From Leguminivora glycinivorella (taxonomy: Eukaryota > Arthropoda > Insecta > Lepidoptera > Tortricidae), in assembly GCF_023078275.1 (NCBI RefSeq), contig NC_062994.1:13277545-13341544 (forward strand): DNA of 64,000 bases. The letters run 5' to 3'. The translations under genes and the position numbers were made by a program. Under the pieces are notes generated by a model that was given only the letters and a program-made list of their open reading frames with translations, ran no database searches and was not told where the DNA came from. Of this stretch, positions 32,700 through 44,058 are shown piece by piece (position 1 is the stretch's first letter; every line of letters begins with the position of its first letter).

Positions 32700-35344
32700 A
32701 GTCTAGTAAATAAGTAATACTTTTTTTTGTGCAATACTTTGACATTTTCGAGCGGTGAAAGTGATTCAATCGACAGGACGATAAATTTTGATTAAAAAGT
32801 GATCGATGAAGTTATGGTGAAAACGCGGAACTTTAAAAATAAATGTTCTCCGTCAAACAATGTAAATAGACATTCGCAGTTCCTTACATAAAATATAAAA
32901 GTACATGGGAAATAAAGTGCGTACCTAAGTACTGACATTCAGCGGTGAATAAAAACATTATAATTGGTGGACAGTTGTAAGTGACATGTACAACTTATTA
33001 AAAATGGATAATTCTAAATGAATTCTCAAAGTGATGACAATAATATATGGAGTAAGTACTTCAAAGAACTGAAAGGTGTTGTGTCCTTGATACTATGAGG
33101 CCTGCGTCATCTACGTGTGTTTGGTTCACGGGGGATCATTCCGGCAGTAAGGAGCAGCAGTTGATAATTCAGTGGTTTCGATTCTTTCCAATATTTCATG
33201 ACATTGCGGCTTTTTCGTACATACGAGTATTCCTTGTTTTGTTTTTATTTTTACTGTGTTTTTTTTGCTACTTCTGTAATGTGAAATAATAAGTACTAAT
33301 ATTAATTCGTAATAGGTGATAAAAATGTGGAAAATTATTTTGAGAATTGTTATTTTTAAGATTTAATATGCTGCTTGATGACGAAATAGTAGTTACGTAT
33401 AATATGGTTAAAAGCATGGCACATGTTAATTCATTTTTTTTACCTCAATAGTAACAATTAATTGTATCATTTAATCTCAACTTTGCATTATGTAATTCAA
33501 ATTGTAAACTTAACAAGATTATTTCTGCACTTGGATACAACATTCGTCATAAGGTACAGGTGGGCCGCGTCATCCGCGACACGTGTTCACATATAAGGGA
33601 TCGGTATGTAGCTTCTGTTATTACGTCTCGAATTTCAATTTCAACATAATGCATTATTAATAGTATTGTGCAATCATTTAGATTACTTCAAATTTACCGT
33701 ATTTAACTTGGCAATTGCATATAATTATAATCTTACCGACTTTTGACCATATTAAACTGAAAATTGGTATTTAGAACTAGATTGTTAAGAAATAATAATG
33801 TACCTACTTGAATGTTTCAGATTTTTTTCTCGGAATTGACTATAATATGTTTTACGGATTTAACAATGTGTGGAAAATAAATATATTTAAGATCTAATAA
33901 GAGATAAAAAGTTGGATTATTTTAAATCGGTGTAAAATGGATATGGAATTTGTTGGTATATGAAAAGTTTTTGTTATTTAGGTATAGGAGTGTTCAAGTT
34001 TTGTTTTATTTTGCGACGGAGTTATGGCTAGAGGTTTTATTAATGTAAAGGGTGGAATAGAAAAGAATGGTTTGTTTTTTTAAATTAGGTATGTGTGCGA
34101 GATTTTGGAAGTCGAGTAAATTGAAGCAGGTAAGTTTTTCAAAGAGCGACTGGTCTGATCAACCAAGGGTTGTTGAAATTCTTATTTGTTGAAGTTTTAT
34201 GGTGTTGGTTTAATTGTGGTTGGTATTTGAAAGTTTTTTAATGAATGTAACTGAATAGAAATAATTATATGCCTATTGTCTCTTCGGCTGCCCAAGAGGG
34301 GCCTTGAGCGATAGGTATAGCAAGGGTATGCCAGGATACAAGGCAGGCTAGGGAATCCTTGGAGATCTGATCATGATTCGGTCGAGTACCAATCGTGAAG
34401 ACTCCTTGGACACATGGAAGGTTATTATGTAAGGACGTGTTAAAAGAACTGCCTGTGTGAGTAAATATATTGTATGTGTGCGCGCTTAAAAATAAATATC
34501 CTTGTATCCTGAGCAAATAAATAAATAAATATGTAAGGTCGGCCGGCCAGGTAAGTAAATGCGTTGTGTACCCTTGCCATAAAAAAGAGAAGCACGCTTT
34601 AGATGCACAACTATATACAATGTTATTATTATAATAAACAAAATGAAGACGTCTATCAATTAAAAATAATACTTGCAAGTCAGTAAATTATGAAATAAGA
34701 AATATGATTGTTCCCAGGTACCCAGGGTTGGAATTATATACTCTTAACGTACGTTTAATTTGGATTTAAAATGTATCGACGGATACTTATTTGTCTGTGG
34801 AAATTAAATATATACCTACTTAGTGATCGTTTTAAGGTTTTTTTTAAGTCTATGATGTTATTTGTAGTCTTTTCTGCTTAGTTTTATATAAATAGGTATA
34901 TTGTTTAACACACGTTTCGTCATCAACGCCGTCATAAAAGTAACTGTATAACCTATAAGTTGTATAACCTTTATAAAAATACATGGGTACCCACCCATGG
35001 TAATAACTATTGTATGGTGCCTTAGCGTATAATGGAAATTTGTGTTTATTTTAGACAAATTTTGTATAACTTGTAATTTTCATTTATTGAAAAATGTATG
35101 AGTAACTCTTTAAATTGAATTTATTAATCAGCAAATATTCTTTCTTTCAACTTCAAAGTGTTTTTACTGTACCTACCTAATACTTGTATAAAAAAAAGAT
35201 TTAATTTTGTATAATACATACTTTCACTAAGATCTTTTGCTTACATTAGATAATCTTCCTTACTTTTTACTTTGTGTAATTCTTTTTTTTTAAATTTAGA
35301 AAAAAAATATTCCTCATAGTATAAAACAATATTTTTTTTTCTCT
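32700..35344. other. Interior of the LTR element, no gene recognised
   Basis: About 2.6 kb of AT-rich sequence. The longest frames (for example 33095-33289 plus and 34265-34678 minus) are short, hydrophobic or low complexity, with no retroviral motif. An AAATAAATAAATA run occurs near 34515. Confidence 0.6.
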
Positions 35345-35355
35345 GAGGGGGAAGG

Positions 35356-35484
35356 TGTAGTGTGTGTACCACACCTTACCCACACATGTGCATAGCTTAG
35401 TATATATTGGCATGTACTTGTTATTTAAGACACATTAAACGTATACTCCATACGAAGTAGTTATCATTTACGCTCCACATCACA
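35356..35484 (+). repeat. Right LTR (129 bp)
   Basis: Same sequence as the left LTR, preceded by the polypurine tract and followed by the ACAC target duplication and resumed ORF2 codons. Confidence 0.9.
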
Positions 35485-37099
35485 ACACCTTACCCTGGGA
35501 AACCATAAAGGCGGCCCTGAAATTTCACAACGTGCCGGACTACCTACAGCATGTAGTGGCGGATTATTTTGTTGGACGTGCTGTCGCATATCCGATAAGG
35601 GATGGATGGGCAAGACGGGCAATGTCGTGCGGTGTTCCACAGGGTTCGGTGCTGGGGCCGCTCCTGTGGAACATCGGATACGACTGGGTCCTACGCGGGG
35701 CCACTTTGCGGGGGATTAGCGTATCTTGTTACGCTGATGATACCCTCGTGTCGGCCCGTGGCAGGACCCACAGAGAGGCCGCCTACCTAGCCACAGCAGG
35801 GGTAGCACAGGTGGTGAACAAAATACGGACGCTCGGCCTAGAGGTCGCATTGCACAAATCGGAGGCCCTAGTCTTTCATGGACCTCGCAACAAGCCGCCA
35901 GAGGGAGCTCAGATCATTGTCGGAGGAACTTCCATCGCTGTCGGGTCGACGATGAAGTACCTGGGACTCGTCCTCGACGGCAGATGGAAGTTCGAAGCTC
36001 ATTTCCAACGGTTAGCCCCGAAACTAACAGCAGCAGCCGCAGCGCTCGGGCGAATTCTTCCGAACCTGGGTGGACCTGGAGGAGCCTGCCGACGGCTTTA
36101 TATGAGTGTGGTGCGCTCAATGGCTTTGTACGGAGCCCCGATATGGGCAGACACCCTGAGACCTCGAAGCGCGGCCATATTGCGACGACCGCAGCGGGCC
36201 ATAGCTCTCAGGGTGGCCCGAGCGTACCGCACCAATTCACACTCAGCAGCCTGTCTGCTAGCCGGGAGCCCGCCATGGGACCTAGAGGCTGCGGTTCAGT
36301 CCAGCGTCTATTGGCGGGTGCAACGAGCAAGAGCAGCTGAAAACTGGCCAGCCCCCAGGAAGTACGCAAATGGCGGGAAGAGGCACAAGAGGTCCTCTAC
36401 GTGCAATGGGCGGAGCGTCTAGAGATCCCGGGAGCTAGCCGGGACTTGGTGGCAGCTGTACGACCGGTTCTACAAAAATGGGTCCAGCGAAAACATGGCA
36501 CAATCACCTTCCATCTCGCACAGGTCCTAACAGGACACGGCTGTTTCGGGAAGTACCTGTGCGAGATACTGGGACGGGAGCCATCACCGGCGTGTCACCA
36601 CTGCGGAGGACAAGCCGTGGACACGGCCAAGCATACGCGCGAGGAGTGCCCTGCGTGGGCGGAGCCTCGCGCTGCCCTGTCCGCGGCAATTGGAGGAGAC
36701 CTCTCACTGCCGGCATTAATCCGCTGCATGGTCGGCAGTGAAGAGGCATGGGCTGCTGTGACCTCCTTCTGTGTCACAGTCATGACGCAGAAGGAGGCCG
36801 CAGAAAGAATGCGCGAGGATGACGCGGCTAGCCTTCCTCAGCGCCGCAGAAGGCTGGGCAGGCGGCGTAGAGCCTATGCAGGCAGAATGCTGCCGCCCTA
36901 AGGAGAACCTGCGAGTGATGGGTCGGGAGTCCTGTCACTCGCGTGTAGAGGTTCTGAGCTGGAAGGCCCTCAAGTGTTCCGAGGTGCCTTCGGCGAAGTA
37001 AACTGCCAGAGCAGTACGGAGGACGGGCCCGCAAGGGCAACGCTGAGGGGGTATTGGTGCCTTACAACCATGTTCCCAAAACCCCCTCTCAAAAGCGCG

Positions 37100-37199
37100 C
37101 GGCGGAACACCCCAGGGGGTTTAGTCGGTGAGAGTCCGACATACCCACTGGCTTTCTCCCGGGCCAGTGGGATCCATAACGGATTCCCCCTGGGTCAAC
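37100..37199 (+). promoter_or_regulatory. Element G 3' terminal folded signal (element A type)
   Basis: GGTTTAGTCGGTGAGAGTCCGACAT, the CCCACTGGC/GCCAGTGGG stem and ATCCATAACGGAT closely match element A. This confirms that the 3' part of G is family 1 whereas its 5' end is family 2. Confidence 0.65.
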
Positions 37200-37217
37200 A
37201 AAAAAAAAAAAAAAAAA

Positions 37218-37231
37218 GGTTAGGTTAGGTT
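37218..37231 (+). repeat. Telomere repeat remnant between G and H
   Basis: GGTTAGGTTAGGTT lies between the poly(A) of G and the first base of H, in the same phase as at other junctions. Confidence 0.85.
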
Positions 37232-37269
37232 CCCCTTCGACGTGTTGCCACCTTGCCGTGGTGAAGGGG
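37232..37269 (+). promoter_or_regulatory. Element H 5'-terminal hairpin
   Basis: CCCCTTC (37232-37238) pairs with GAAGGGG (37263-37269) around CCAC (37248-37251) and GTGG (37258-37261). Identical in G. Confidence 0.6.
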
Positions 37270-37693
37270 CTTGCGTGCTTCCAGGACCCTCAGGGCTATG
37301 CCGGACAGGGCCTCCCAAACCGGACAGGCCTGAGGCGAGAGGCCAGACTAAGAGCAGCACACGGGGGGCGGCTCCGCGTGTCCCTCTGAAGTCAGCAGAG
37401 GGCACAGTGCGAGCTGCCAGGTGTCCCCCCGGGATGGAGTCGGGGCTCTATGAGCCACCGGAGGCGTGCCCAGGCCGCCAGGCGCGGCGTCGTGGCTACG
37501 GCCACCGTCGGGCAACCCGCAACCCGCACTGAGCGGACCGGGGGCCTCCTCACTGAGAGGAAGGCCAAGTGGAGTAAACCACTATAAAAATCCCCAATCC
37601 CAAGGTTTGCGGCGTGCCGATGGGATGCGTGGCTGGGGGAGCCCAGTCACAAGCGCCGCACAAAGGGGGCATACCCCTTAAAAATAGCAAAAG

Positions 37694-40531
37694 ATGAGTG
37701 GTCAACCTAGCGTACAACTACCCCAGGAGGTCTCAATCCTCCGTGTCACCACAGAACGGGCATCCGTACTAGATGCCCGTACTGTGGTGACATGCCGCCC
37801 GTCGTATTCTGGGGGGGCACACCACTCTAGGATCAACTCCAACGACACTGGCAAGCGTTCAACGGATACCGATGCTCACGAACCGGATTTGTTGCTTAGG
37901 ATACGTGGAGGAGGTGACGCGGAGGAGGCTGTGATCGAGCCCTCCCCGAAACCTGCACACGGAGGAGGAGATGCGGACAGCGAGGAGGCGGTGGGTACCC
38001 CGTCCTCACCCGGGCTTGCCCTGCCCTCGCCTAAGCCCGTCCCAACGGGGTACCGCCCACTGCGGGATGCGCTCGGGCGTTATATTCGCTACCCCGCGCC
38101 CGCGTCCGACACGCTAACAGGGGCGGAGGATGCGCCTGTGCCCACAGGGTTCAGGCAGTTCGTGCGTCCTTCCACGCCGAACCGAACGCGAATCTTCACG
38201 GGGAAGGTTCACGGCACCCGCGGAGTGGAGGCGTCCATGTCGCCTGAGAGAGAGGAGTACTTCTCCCCATCAAGGATTGACAGACGCGACTTGTTTGGCG
38301 AAGGGGCGGCCGACACCGGCGACTCGGAAGGCTCGGTGGAAATGGGTCCCCAAAGGCGCACGCGGTGCCCTCGACCTCAGACATGCCCTCGAAGTTCTGG
38401 GGCTCGAGGCCCGAGAAACGACTTGCGGATGAGCTCGCGCTTTCTTCCGGCTCAGAGAGTGACGCGGGACTCTTGCTGGGCACTGCCACTGCCAAAAGAG
38501 GCAAGAAAGGCAAAGGAGGGGGGCGCCGCACCGGCCCCAGAAACAAGCCTGATACGCTGGGCCAAACACCTATCGTCCTGATCGAGCGTATTAGGCTCAG
38601 CTCGCGCTCGCCGACAGCCAGAACGCAGGAGACGGACGTGACCGACGGCACTGGGAGCGCCAACACTCCCAATGCGGGTGCCGAGTCGGACTCAGGGCGA
38701 AGTGGGGGCTCGACGCACGACGCGGGACTTGCCGAGGCGAAGCGGGAGCTCAACCGCCTCAGACGGGAGGAGCTCCAGCGCAAGGCCGAGGAGGAGCTGG
38801 CAAGCCTCACGCGGACGCTGGCGCCGGGCAAGCCCCCAAGAGTGGCGGTGCAGTTCTGGGCCCGCCAGACACGGACGGAGCGGACAACAGTGCGGCGTCG
38901 CTCCACCAAAGGGTGCAAAGCAGCCTAAGGACGGTGGAGCTGGTGGCCACTGGGTCCGCCAACCTAAAGGGGACCTTCGTTCGGGCCCTCAAGCTGGCTG
39001 TCGCGTCAATCGGGGAAGCGGTCGAAGACCTGAAGGAGCTTACTTCCTCCGAAGAGACGCGACGCCTGCAGAGGCAAAATGCCAACTTGAGGGCGGAGGT
39101 AAAAGACCTGCGCTCTGAGGTGGAGGAGCTGAAAACGGAGCTCCGGGCCCACTTCAAGAAGCAGGCCCCGCCCTCGTCCTTACCCAAAGAGGCACCACAG
39201 CCCGCCGCTGCCCCCCCCGGACGTTCCGATGTGGACGAGCTGGTCGGTGCGGTCGCGGCCAGGGTGGGGCGGATGCTGGACGAGAGGTTGGGAGCCCTGG
39301 AGCGCGAAGGTAGGCTACTTCCGTCTCAACCAATGCGGCCCCCGCTGGACGCTGACCGGAAACGCCAAGAACAGCCCGAGCCCCCACGGGCCCCAGGTCC
39401 GGGTCCCACACCGGCCTCCAAGCGGGGTACCGCATCGGCTCCGAAGCGAGGTCCCCCGAACTTGACGGAGGAGCCCCAAAAGGGGAAAAATAAAAAGAAG
39501 AAAAAAGGGGGGAAAACGCCAGCAGCGGCGGCAGCAGCGGCTCCATCCTCCGCGACGCCAGGTCCTCGCCCACTGCCTCCGGCTCCCGCGAACACAAACG
39601 AGGAGTGGTCTGCGGTGACGCGGAAGAAAAGCAAGGGGGCAAGTATGCAAGTGGGCTCTCAGCCGCGGCCCAAGAAGCCAAACAAGCCCAAGAGTAGAAA
39701 ACTTCGACCTCCGCGTTCGTCAGCTGTAGTCCTAACCCTACAGCCGGAGGCCGAAGCAAAAGGGGTGACGTATGGACAAGTCCTCATCAGGGCCAAGGAG
39801 AACATTGACCTCAAGAGTCTGGGCATTAACGCCATCAAGTTCAAGAAGGCGGCAACCGGTGCCAGGCTCCTCGAGGTCCCAGGAGCCGATAGCGGCGAAA
39901 AGGCCGACTCCCTGGCAAAAGAGCTCTGCGAAAAGCTCGGGGAGGACCTGGTCAAAATCTCCAGGCCGACGATCTGCGCAGAGCTACGCCTAACGCAACT
40001 CGACGACTCCGTCTCTTGCAGCGAGGTAGTGGCTGCTGTTGCCAAGACTGGGGGCTGTGAAGCGAGCCAGATAAAAACGGGGAGATCCAGCAGGATGCAT
40101 CTGGGCTAGGATCTATCTGGCTCCGCTGTCCAATCGCGGCCGCCAAAAAAGTAGTGGAGACTGACAAGGGAAGACTCCAGGTGGGATGGGTACGAGCTGC
40201 AGTAAAGCTGCTGGAGAAGAGACCCATGCGGTGTTTCAAGTGCCTGGAAACGGGCCACGTCAGGGCACAATGCACCAGCGAAACGGACCTCAGCGACACC
40301 TGCTACCGGTGCGGGAAACCAGGCCACACGGCGAGGACCTGCTCTGCAACTCCGAGCTGTGTGATTTGCTCTAAAGTAGGGAAACTAGCGGACCACACTC
40401 TGGACTCAAAAGTGTGCAAATCACAAGCCCAGAAGCCACCACGGAGAAAAGCTGGAGCTGGCCGCCAGGCCGCGCCCCAGCCAGCACAAACACCGGATGT
40501 GCAGGAGCAGGATCCAATGGTCACGGAATAA
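37694..40531 (+). pseudogene. Element H ORF1, gag-like, three frameshifts
   Basis: ATG 37694 (MSGQPSVQLPQE). Shifts occur near 38350 (CCCCAAAGG where G has CCCCAAAAGG), between about 38830 and 38912, and near 40080 (one G short of relatives). Domains: LRIRGGG (37895-37912), acidic Ser-rich region, GSANLKGTFVRALK coiled coil, Lys-rich linker, RRM-like AAVVLTLQPEAEAK, and knuckles CFKCLETGHVRAQC and CYRCGKPGHTARTC plus a third. The TAA at 40529-40531 is three bases before the ORF2 ATG at 40535. Confidence 0.82.
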
Positions 40532-40534
40532 GAA

Positions 40535-43500
40535 ATGGCCCTACGGATTCTGCAGACGAACCTCAACCACTGTGCTAGGGCTCAGGATCTCTTGTTCCAG
40601 TCCCTGGCACAGTGGATGATAAATGTCGCAGTAGTGGCAGAGCCGTACACGATCCCTCCCCGTGACGATTGGTTGGGAGACGACGACAAGAGCGTGGCAC
40701 TAGTGACACGGGCGTCGGCGGGTGGTCCACCGCCGCCTTCCGGTGCCTTCAAAGGAAAGGGCTACGTGGGAGCGCTCTACGGGGGGATTTGGTTCGTGGC
40801 GGTGTACTTTTCGCCGAACCGCTCCTTGGCTGACTTCGAGCAATTCCTGTACGAGGTGGGGGCTCGGGTCGGCCAGCTTTCCCCGCGCCCGGTAATTGTT
40901 GCCGGAGACTTCAATGCCAAGTCCACGGCTTGGGGCTCTCCGGCCACAGATGCGCGAGGCGCAACCCTAGAGGAGTGGGCGGTCGCGTCAGGGCTGGCAG
41001 TTATTAACCAGGGCACGGCTAACACGTGCGTGCGACAACAGGGGGGCTCCATCGTGGACATAACTTTCGCGAGTGCTCCCCTGGCGCGCCGTGTTCAGGG
41101 GTGGGAAGTCTTGGTGGGGGTGGAAACCCTATCGGATCACCGGTACATCAGGTTCGATGTGACACCCTCCCAGACCCAGAACAACCCACAGCGTACTGGC
41201 CCAGCCGAGAGCGGCCCGAGATGGGCATTAACAAAACTCGACCGCGAGCTGCTAAAGGAGGCGGCCATTGTGCAGGCTTGGCTGCCCACGCCGGAAGGAG
41301 CGTTGGAGGTGGAGGAGGAAGCCTCTTGGCTCCGGGAGGCCATGACGCAAATCTGCGACGCGGCCATGCCCCGGGCAAAACGCGTACCACCAAAAAGACG
41401 CGTTTACTGGTGGACCGGAGAGCTCGCGCAGTTGCGAAAAAACTGTATAGCCGCTCGGCGCCGCTACCTGCGTCTCAGGAGGCGTAGGCGAAGAGACGAG
41501 AATGAGGAGCAGCGTCAGTACGACATATACAAAGTTGCTAAACTAGGGCTTTCGGTCGCCATTGGGGAGGCAATTGAGGCGAGTCGTGCCGAATTCCTGG
41601 AGACCCTCAATTCCGACCCATGGGGAAGGCCCTACAAACTGGTGAGGAGCAAACTGCGGCCATGGGCTCCCCGGTGACGCAGACGCTTGAGCCGGACCTC
41701 GTTGCTCGCGTAATCTCGGCGCTGTTCCCTGAAAGGGGACCTCACCAGCCGCCTCCAATGGCGCCGCCAGTGGTGAGGCCCACAGAGGAGGAAGTCGTTC
41801 CGCCAATACTCCCTCCAGAGCTAGGTGCGGTGGTCAACCGGCTTCGCGGGAAGAACACGGCCCCCGGGCCCGACGGCATCCCGGGCCGTGCATGGGTTTT
41901 AGCCTTGGGCGCCCTAGAGGCGAGGGTACTGCGGGTCCTAAATGCTTGCCTGGAGCAGGGTTGTTTCCCAAAAGAGTGGAAGTCCGGCAAGCTGGTATTG
42001 CTTAAAAAGGAGGGGCGACCGGCTGACTCTCCCTCCGGCTACCGACCCATAGTCCTTCTTGATGAGGTGGGCAAGCTGTTCGAACGCGTGATCGCTGCCC
42101 GCCTCATCAAACACATGGAGAATGAAGGACCAAACCTGGCGGATTCACAGTTCGGATTCCGCAGGGGGCGCTCCACCGTCGACGCGATACTGGAGGTAAA
42201 AACGTTAGCCAAGGAGGCCGTGTCCCAGGGTGACGTGGTCTTGGCAGTCTCACTAGACATTGCCAATGCCTTCAACACCCTCCCCTGGGAGACAATAAAA
42301 GAAGCGCTGCGGTACCACCAGGTCCCACTCTACCTGTATAAAATCATAGAGGCGTACCTCAGTGAGAGGTGCATTACCTGGCCTGCACAACAGGAGTGGG
42401 GAAGAAGGGAAATGACGTGTGGGGTTCCACAGGGGTCGGTCCTAGGACCACTCTTGTGGAACATAGGATATAACTGGGTCCTAAGGGGGAAAACTTGCGT
42501 GGAGTCTCAGTCATCTGCTACGCAGATGACACGCTCGTGATGGCCATGGGACCCAGTTACCGCGACGCGGCCGTGCTGGCAACAGCGGCTGTCGCTCACT
42601 GTGTGAGCAGGATTCGACGGCTGGGCCTGGAAGTAGCGCTTCCAAAGTCGGAAGCTGTCTGCTTCTATGGTGCGCGAAGAGCGCCACCTGCTGACGCAGA
42701 GATAGTGGTGGGGGGTTCCTATTGCTGTCAGGCCTACACTTCTCTACCTCGGTGTCACGCTTGACAGCAAGTGGAACTTCAGAGCACACTTTGAGCGCCT
42801 GGCGCCCAGGTTGGTGCGAGCGGCTGCGGCCTTTGGGCGCATACTGCCAAATCTGGGTGGGCCTAAGGCATCATGCCGCCGCCTGTACACGGGAGTCCTG
42901 CGCTCAATGGCTCTCTACGGTGCCCCAGCGTGGGCTGACGCACTCAGTGATAAGAACATATCACAGCTACGGCGACCGCAGAGAGTGATGGCGCAGCGAG
43001 TGATAAGAGGGTATAGGACAGTAGGTACTGAAGCAGCTTGCGCCCTAGCGGGAACCCTACCCTGGGATCTGGAGGCGCAAATCCTGGCTTCCCTATTCGT
43101 ATGGCGTAAGGAGGCTCTGGCTCGCGATCTCTGGCCAGCGCCCCAGGAGATCAGAGCGCAGCGAGAGATACTTCACCAGGCAGCAGTAGAGCGGTGGTCA
43201 GCCAGGCTTGAGCACCCAAGCGCAGGAGTCCGCACCATCGAAGCGATACGGCCAGTGCTCCAAAAATGGTTAGACCGTGAGCATGGCGTGCTCACCTTTC
43301 GGCTTGTACAGGTACTTTCGGGCCATGGCTGCTTCGGCTCGTACCTGTACAAAGTCGCTCGGAGAGAGCCGACACCGGAGTGCCACGCGTGCGGGGCTGG
43401 CGAGGACTCGGCCTGGCACACGCTGGCCGAGTGTCCGGCATGGGGGCGGAGCGGCGGGAGGTGGTGGCCCGGGTGGGGCCAGACCTGTCGCTGCCGGCGG

Positions 43501-43682
43501 TGGTGCGGGCCATCGTGGCTAGCGAAGAAGGGTGGGAGGCTCTGCTCTCTTTCAGCGAGCACGTCCTCAAAGAGAAGGAGGCGGCGGAGCGCGAACGGGA
43601 AACCCAGGCCGAGGCAAACCCGATGCGCCGCCGCCGCACAGGCCGCAGACGTGCCGCTCACGAGCGGAACCTGCCACCCTAA
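40535..43682 (+). pseudogene. Element H ORF2, endonuclease-RT, four homopolymer frameshifts
   Basis: Open from ATG 40535 through the endonuclease (AEPY, GDFNAKSTAWGSPA, SDHRYIRF) to about 41672, where one C is missing from a C-run. Further shifts lie near 42488 (G-run), 42712 (G-run) and 43443 (G-run). RT motifs NTAPGPDG, SLDIANAFNTLPW, GVPQGSVLGPLLWN and CYADDTLV and the CHACG finger remain in successive frames. The last shift is shared with element I. Confidence 0.82.
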
Positions 43683-43899
43683 CGACAGCCGGCGGGCGAG
43701 CGATGCATGAGAGCGCCCTCGCCCAATACGCTGGCTCTCGAGTTGGAGAGCGCGACCCCTGTGTCCGGGAAGCGCTCCCAAGGCGAGGATCGGTCGGCTC
43801 ATAGCCTGACCAGTGACGTATCCTGATCCAGGATGGCCGCTGCGGGGTCGCGGACGCCCTTTACAGCTTCCCGGGACCCCGCACATAAAGCGGTGAGAG

Positions 43900-44014
43900 G
43901 ACACCGTGGGGTTTAGTGGGTAGGGGGGCCCTTTTACAGCCTCGAGCCCCACATAACCGACCGGGTCGCACACCACCTCAGACCCGGCGGTATGCGTAAA
44001 CGCATTCCCCACGT
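43900..44014 (+). promoter_or_regulatory. Element H 3' terminal folded signal
   Basis: GGGGTTTAGTGGGTA with GAGCCCCACATAACC, CCGGGTC/GACCCGG and ATGCGTAAACGCAT directly before the tail, as in F and I. Confidence 0.65.
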
Positions 44015-44034
44015 AAAAAAAAAAAAAAAAAAAA

Positions 44035-44058
44035 GGTTAGGTTAGGTTAGGTTAGGTT
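44035..44058 (+). repeat. Telomere repeat between H and I
   Basis: GGTT after four GGTTA units, 24 bases, ending in the same GGTT/ phase used by other element 5' junctions. Confidence 0.85.

Larger units (their letters stand above)
32517..35484 (+). mobile_element. Coding-free LTR retroelement (TRIM/LARD-like) in element G
   Basis: Two identical 129-bp direct repeats begin TG and end CA, flanked by the 4-bp target duplication ACAC (32513-32516 and 35485-35488). Directly after the left LTR is TGGCGATCCTG, the position and TGG start of a tRNA primer-binding site. Directly before the right LTR is GAGGGGGAAGG (35345-35355), a polypurine tract. The AT-rich 2.7-kb interior has no gag, protease, RT or integrase motifs in any frame. 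It is therefore non-autonomous and was moved by enzymes from elsewhere. Identical LTRs imply a very recent insertion. Confidence 0.88.
30790..36901 (+). pseudogene. Element G ORF2, endonuclease-RT split by an LTR insertion and a frameshift
   Basis: From ATG 30790 the frame is open to the insertion at 32517, covering the endonuclease (SEPY, GDFNAK, SDHRYI) and RT fingers up to SLDISNAFNT. It resumes at 35485 (LPWETIKAALK) through GVPQGSVLGPLLWN, CYADDTLVSARG and the thumb. A one-base loss in the GGG of CCC-AGG-GAA near 36358 shifts the frame. The rest (PREVRKWREE to the CHHCGG...KHTREEC finger and stop) is open to 36901. Removing the LTR element and one TSD copy would rejoin the codons exactly, so the insertion is later than the chimera. 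Confidence 0.85.
27237..37217 (+). mobile_element. Element G: chimeric SART-like retrotransposon (family 2 head, family 1 body)
   Basis: The 5' UTR and the first ~300 codons of ORF1 match elements F and H. From about 28595-28610 the sequence switches to element A type (KGRFVSGSAP) and stays so through ORF2, 3' UTR and an 18-base poly(A). ORF1 stays open across the switch. ORF2 is interrupted by a 2,968-bp LTR element and has one homopolymer frameshift. Without the insertion the element is about 7.0 kb. Template switching between two element RNAs during target-primed reverse transcription is the simplest explanation; recombination between adjacent copies is the alternative. Confidence 0.85.
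37232..44034 (+). mobile_element. Element H: near full-length family 2 SART-like retrotransposon
   Basis: The complete 5' end with hairpin (37232-37269), leader, ORF1, ORF2, 3' UTR (43683-44014) and 20-base poly(A) are present in about 6.8 kb, flanked on both sides by GGTTA. The shifts I could align to relatives are single-base changes in homopolymer runs. If those are consensus errors, this would be an intact element. Confidence 0.88.

Noticed and set aside
33095..34678. Small ORFs in the LTR element interior as a gag or accessory gene
   Set aside because: They are under 140 codons, hydrophobic or low complexity, and show no retroviral motifs.
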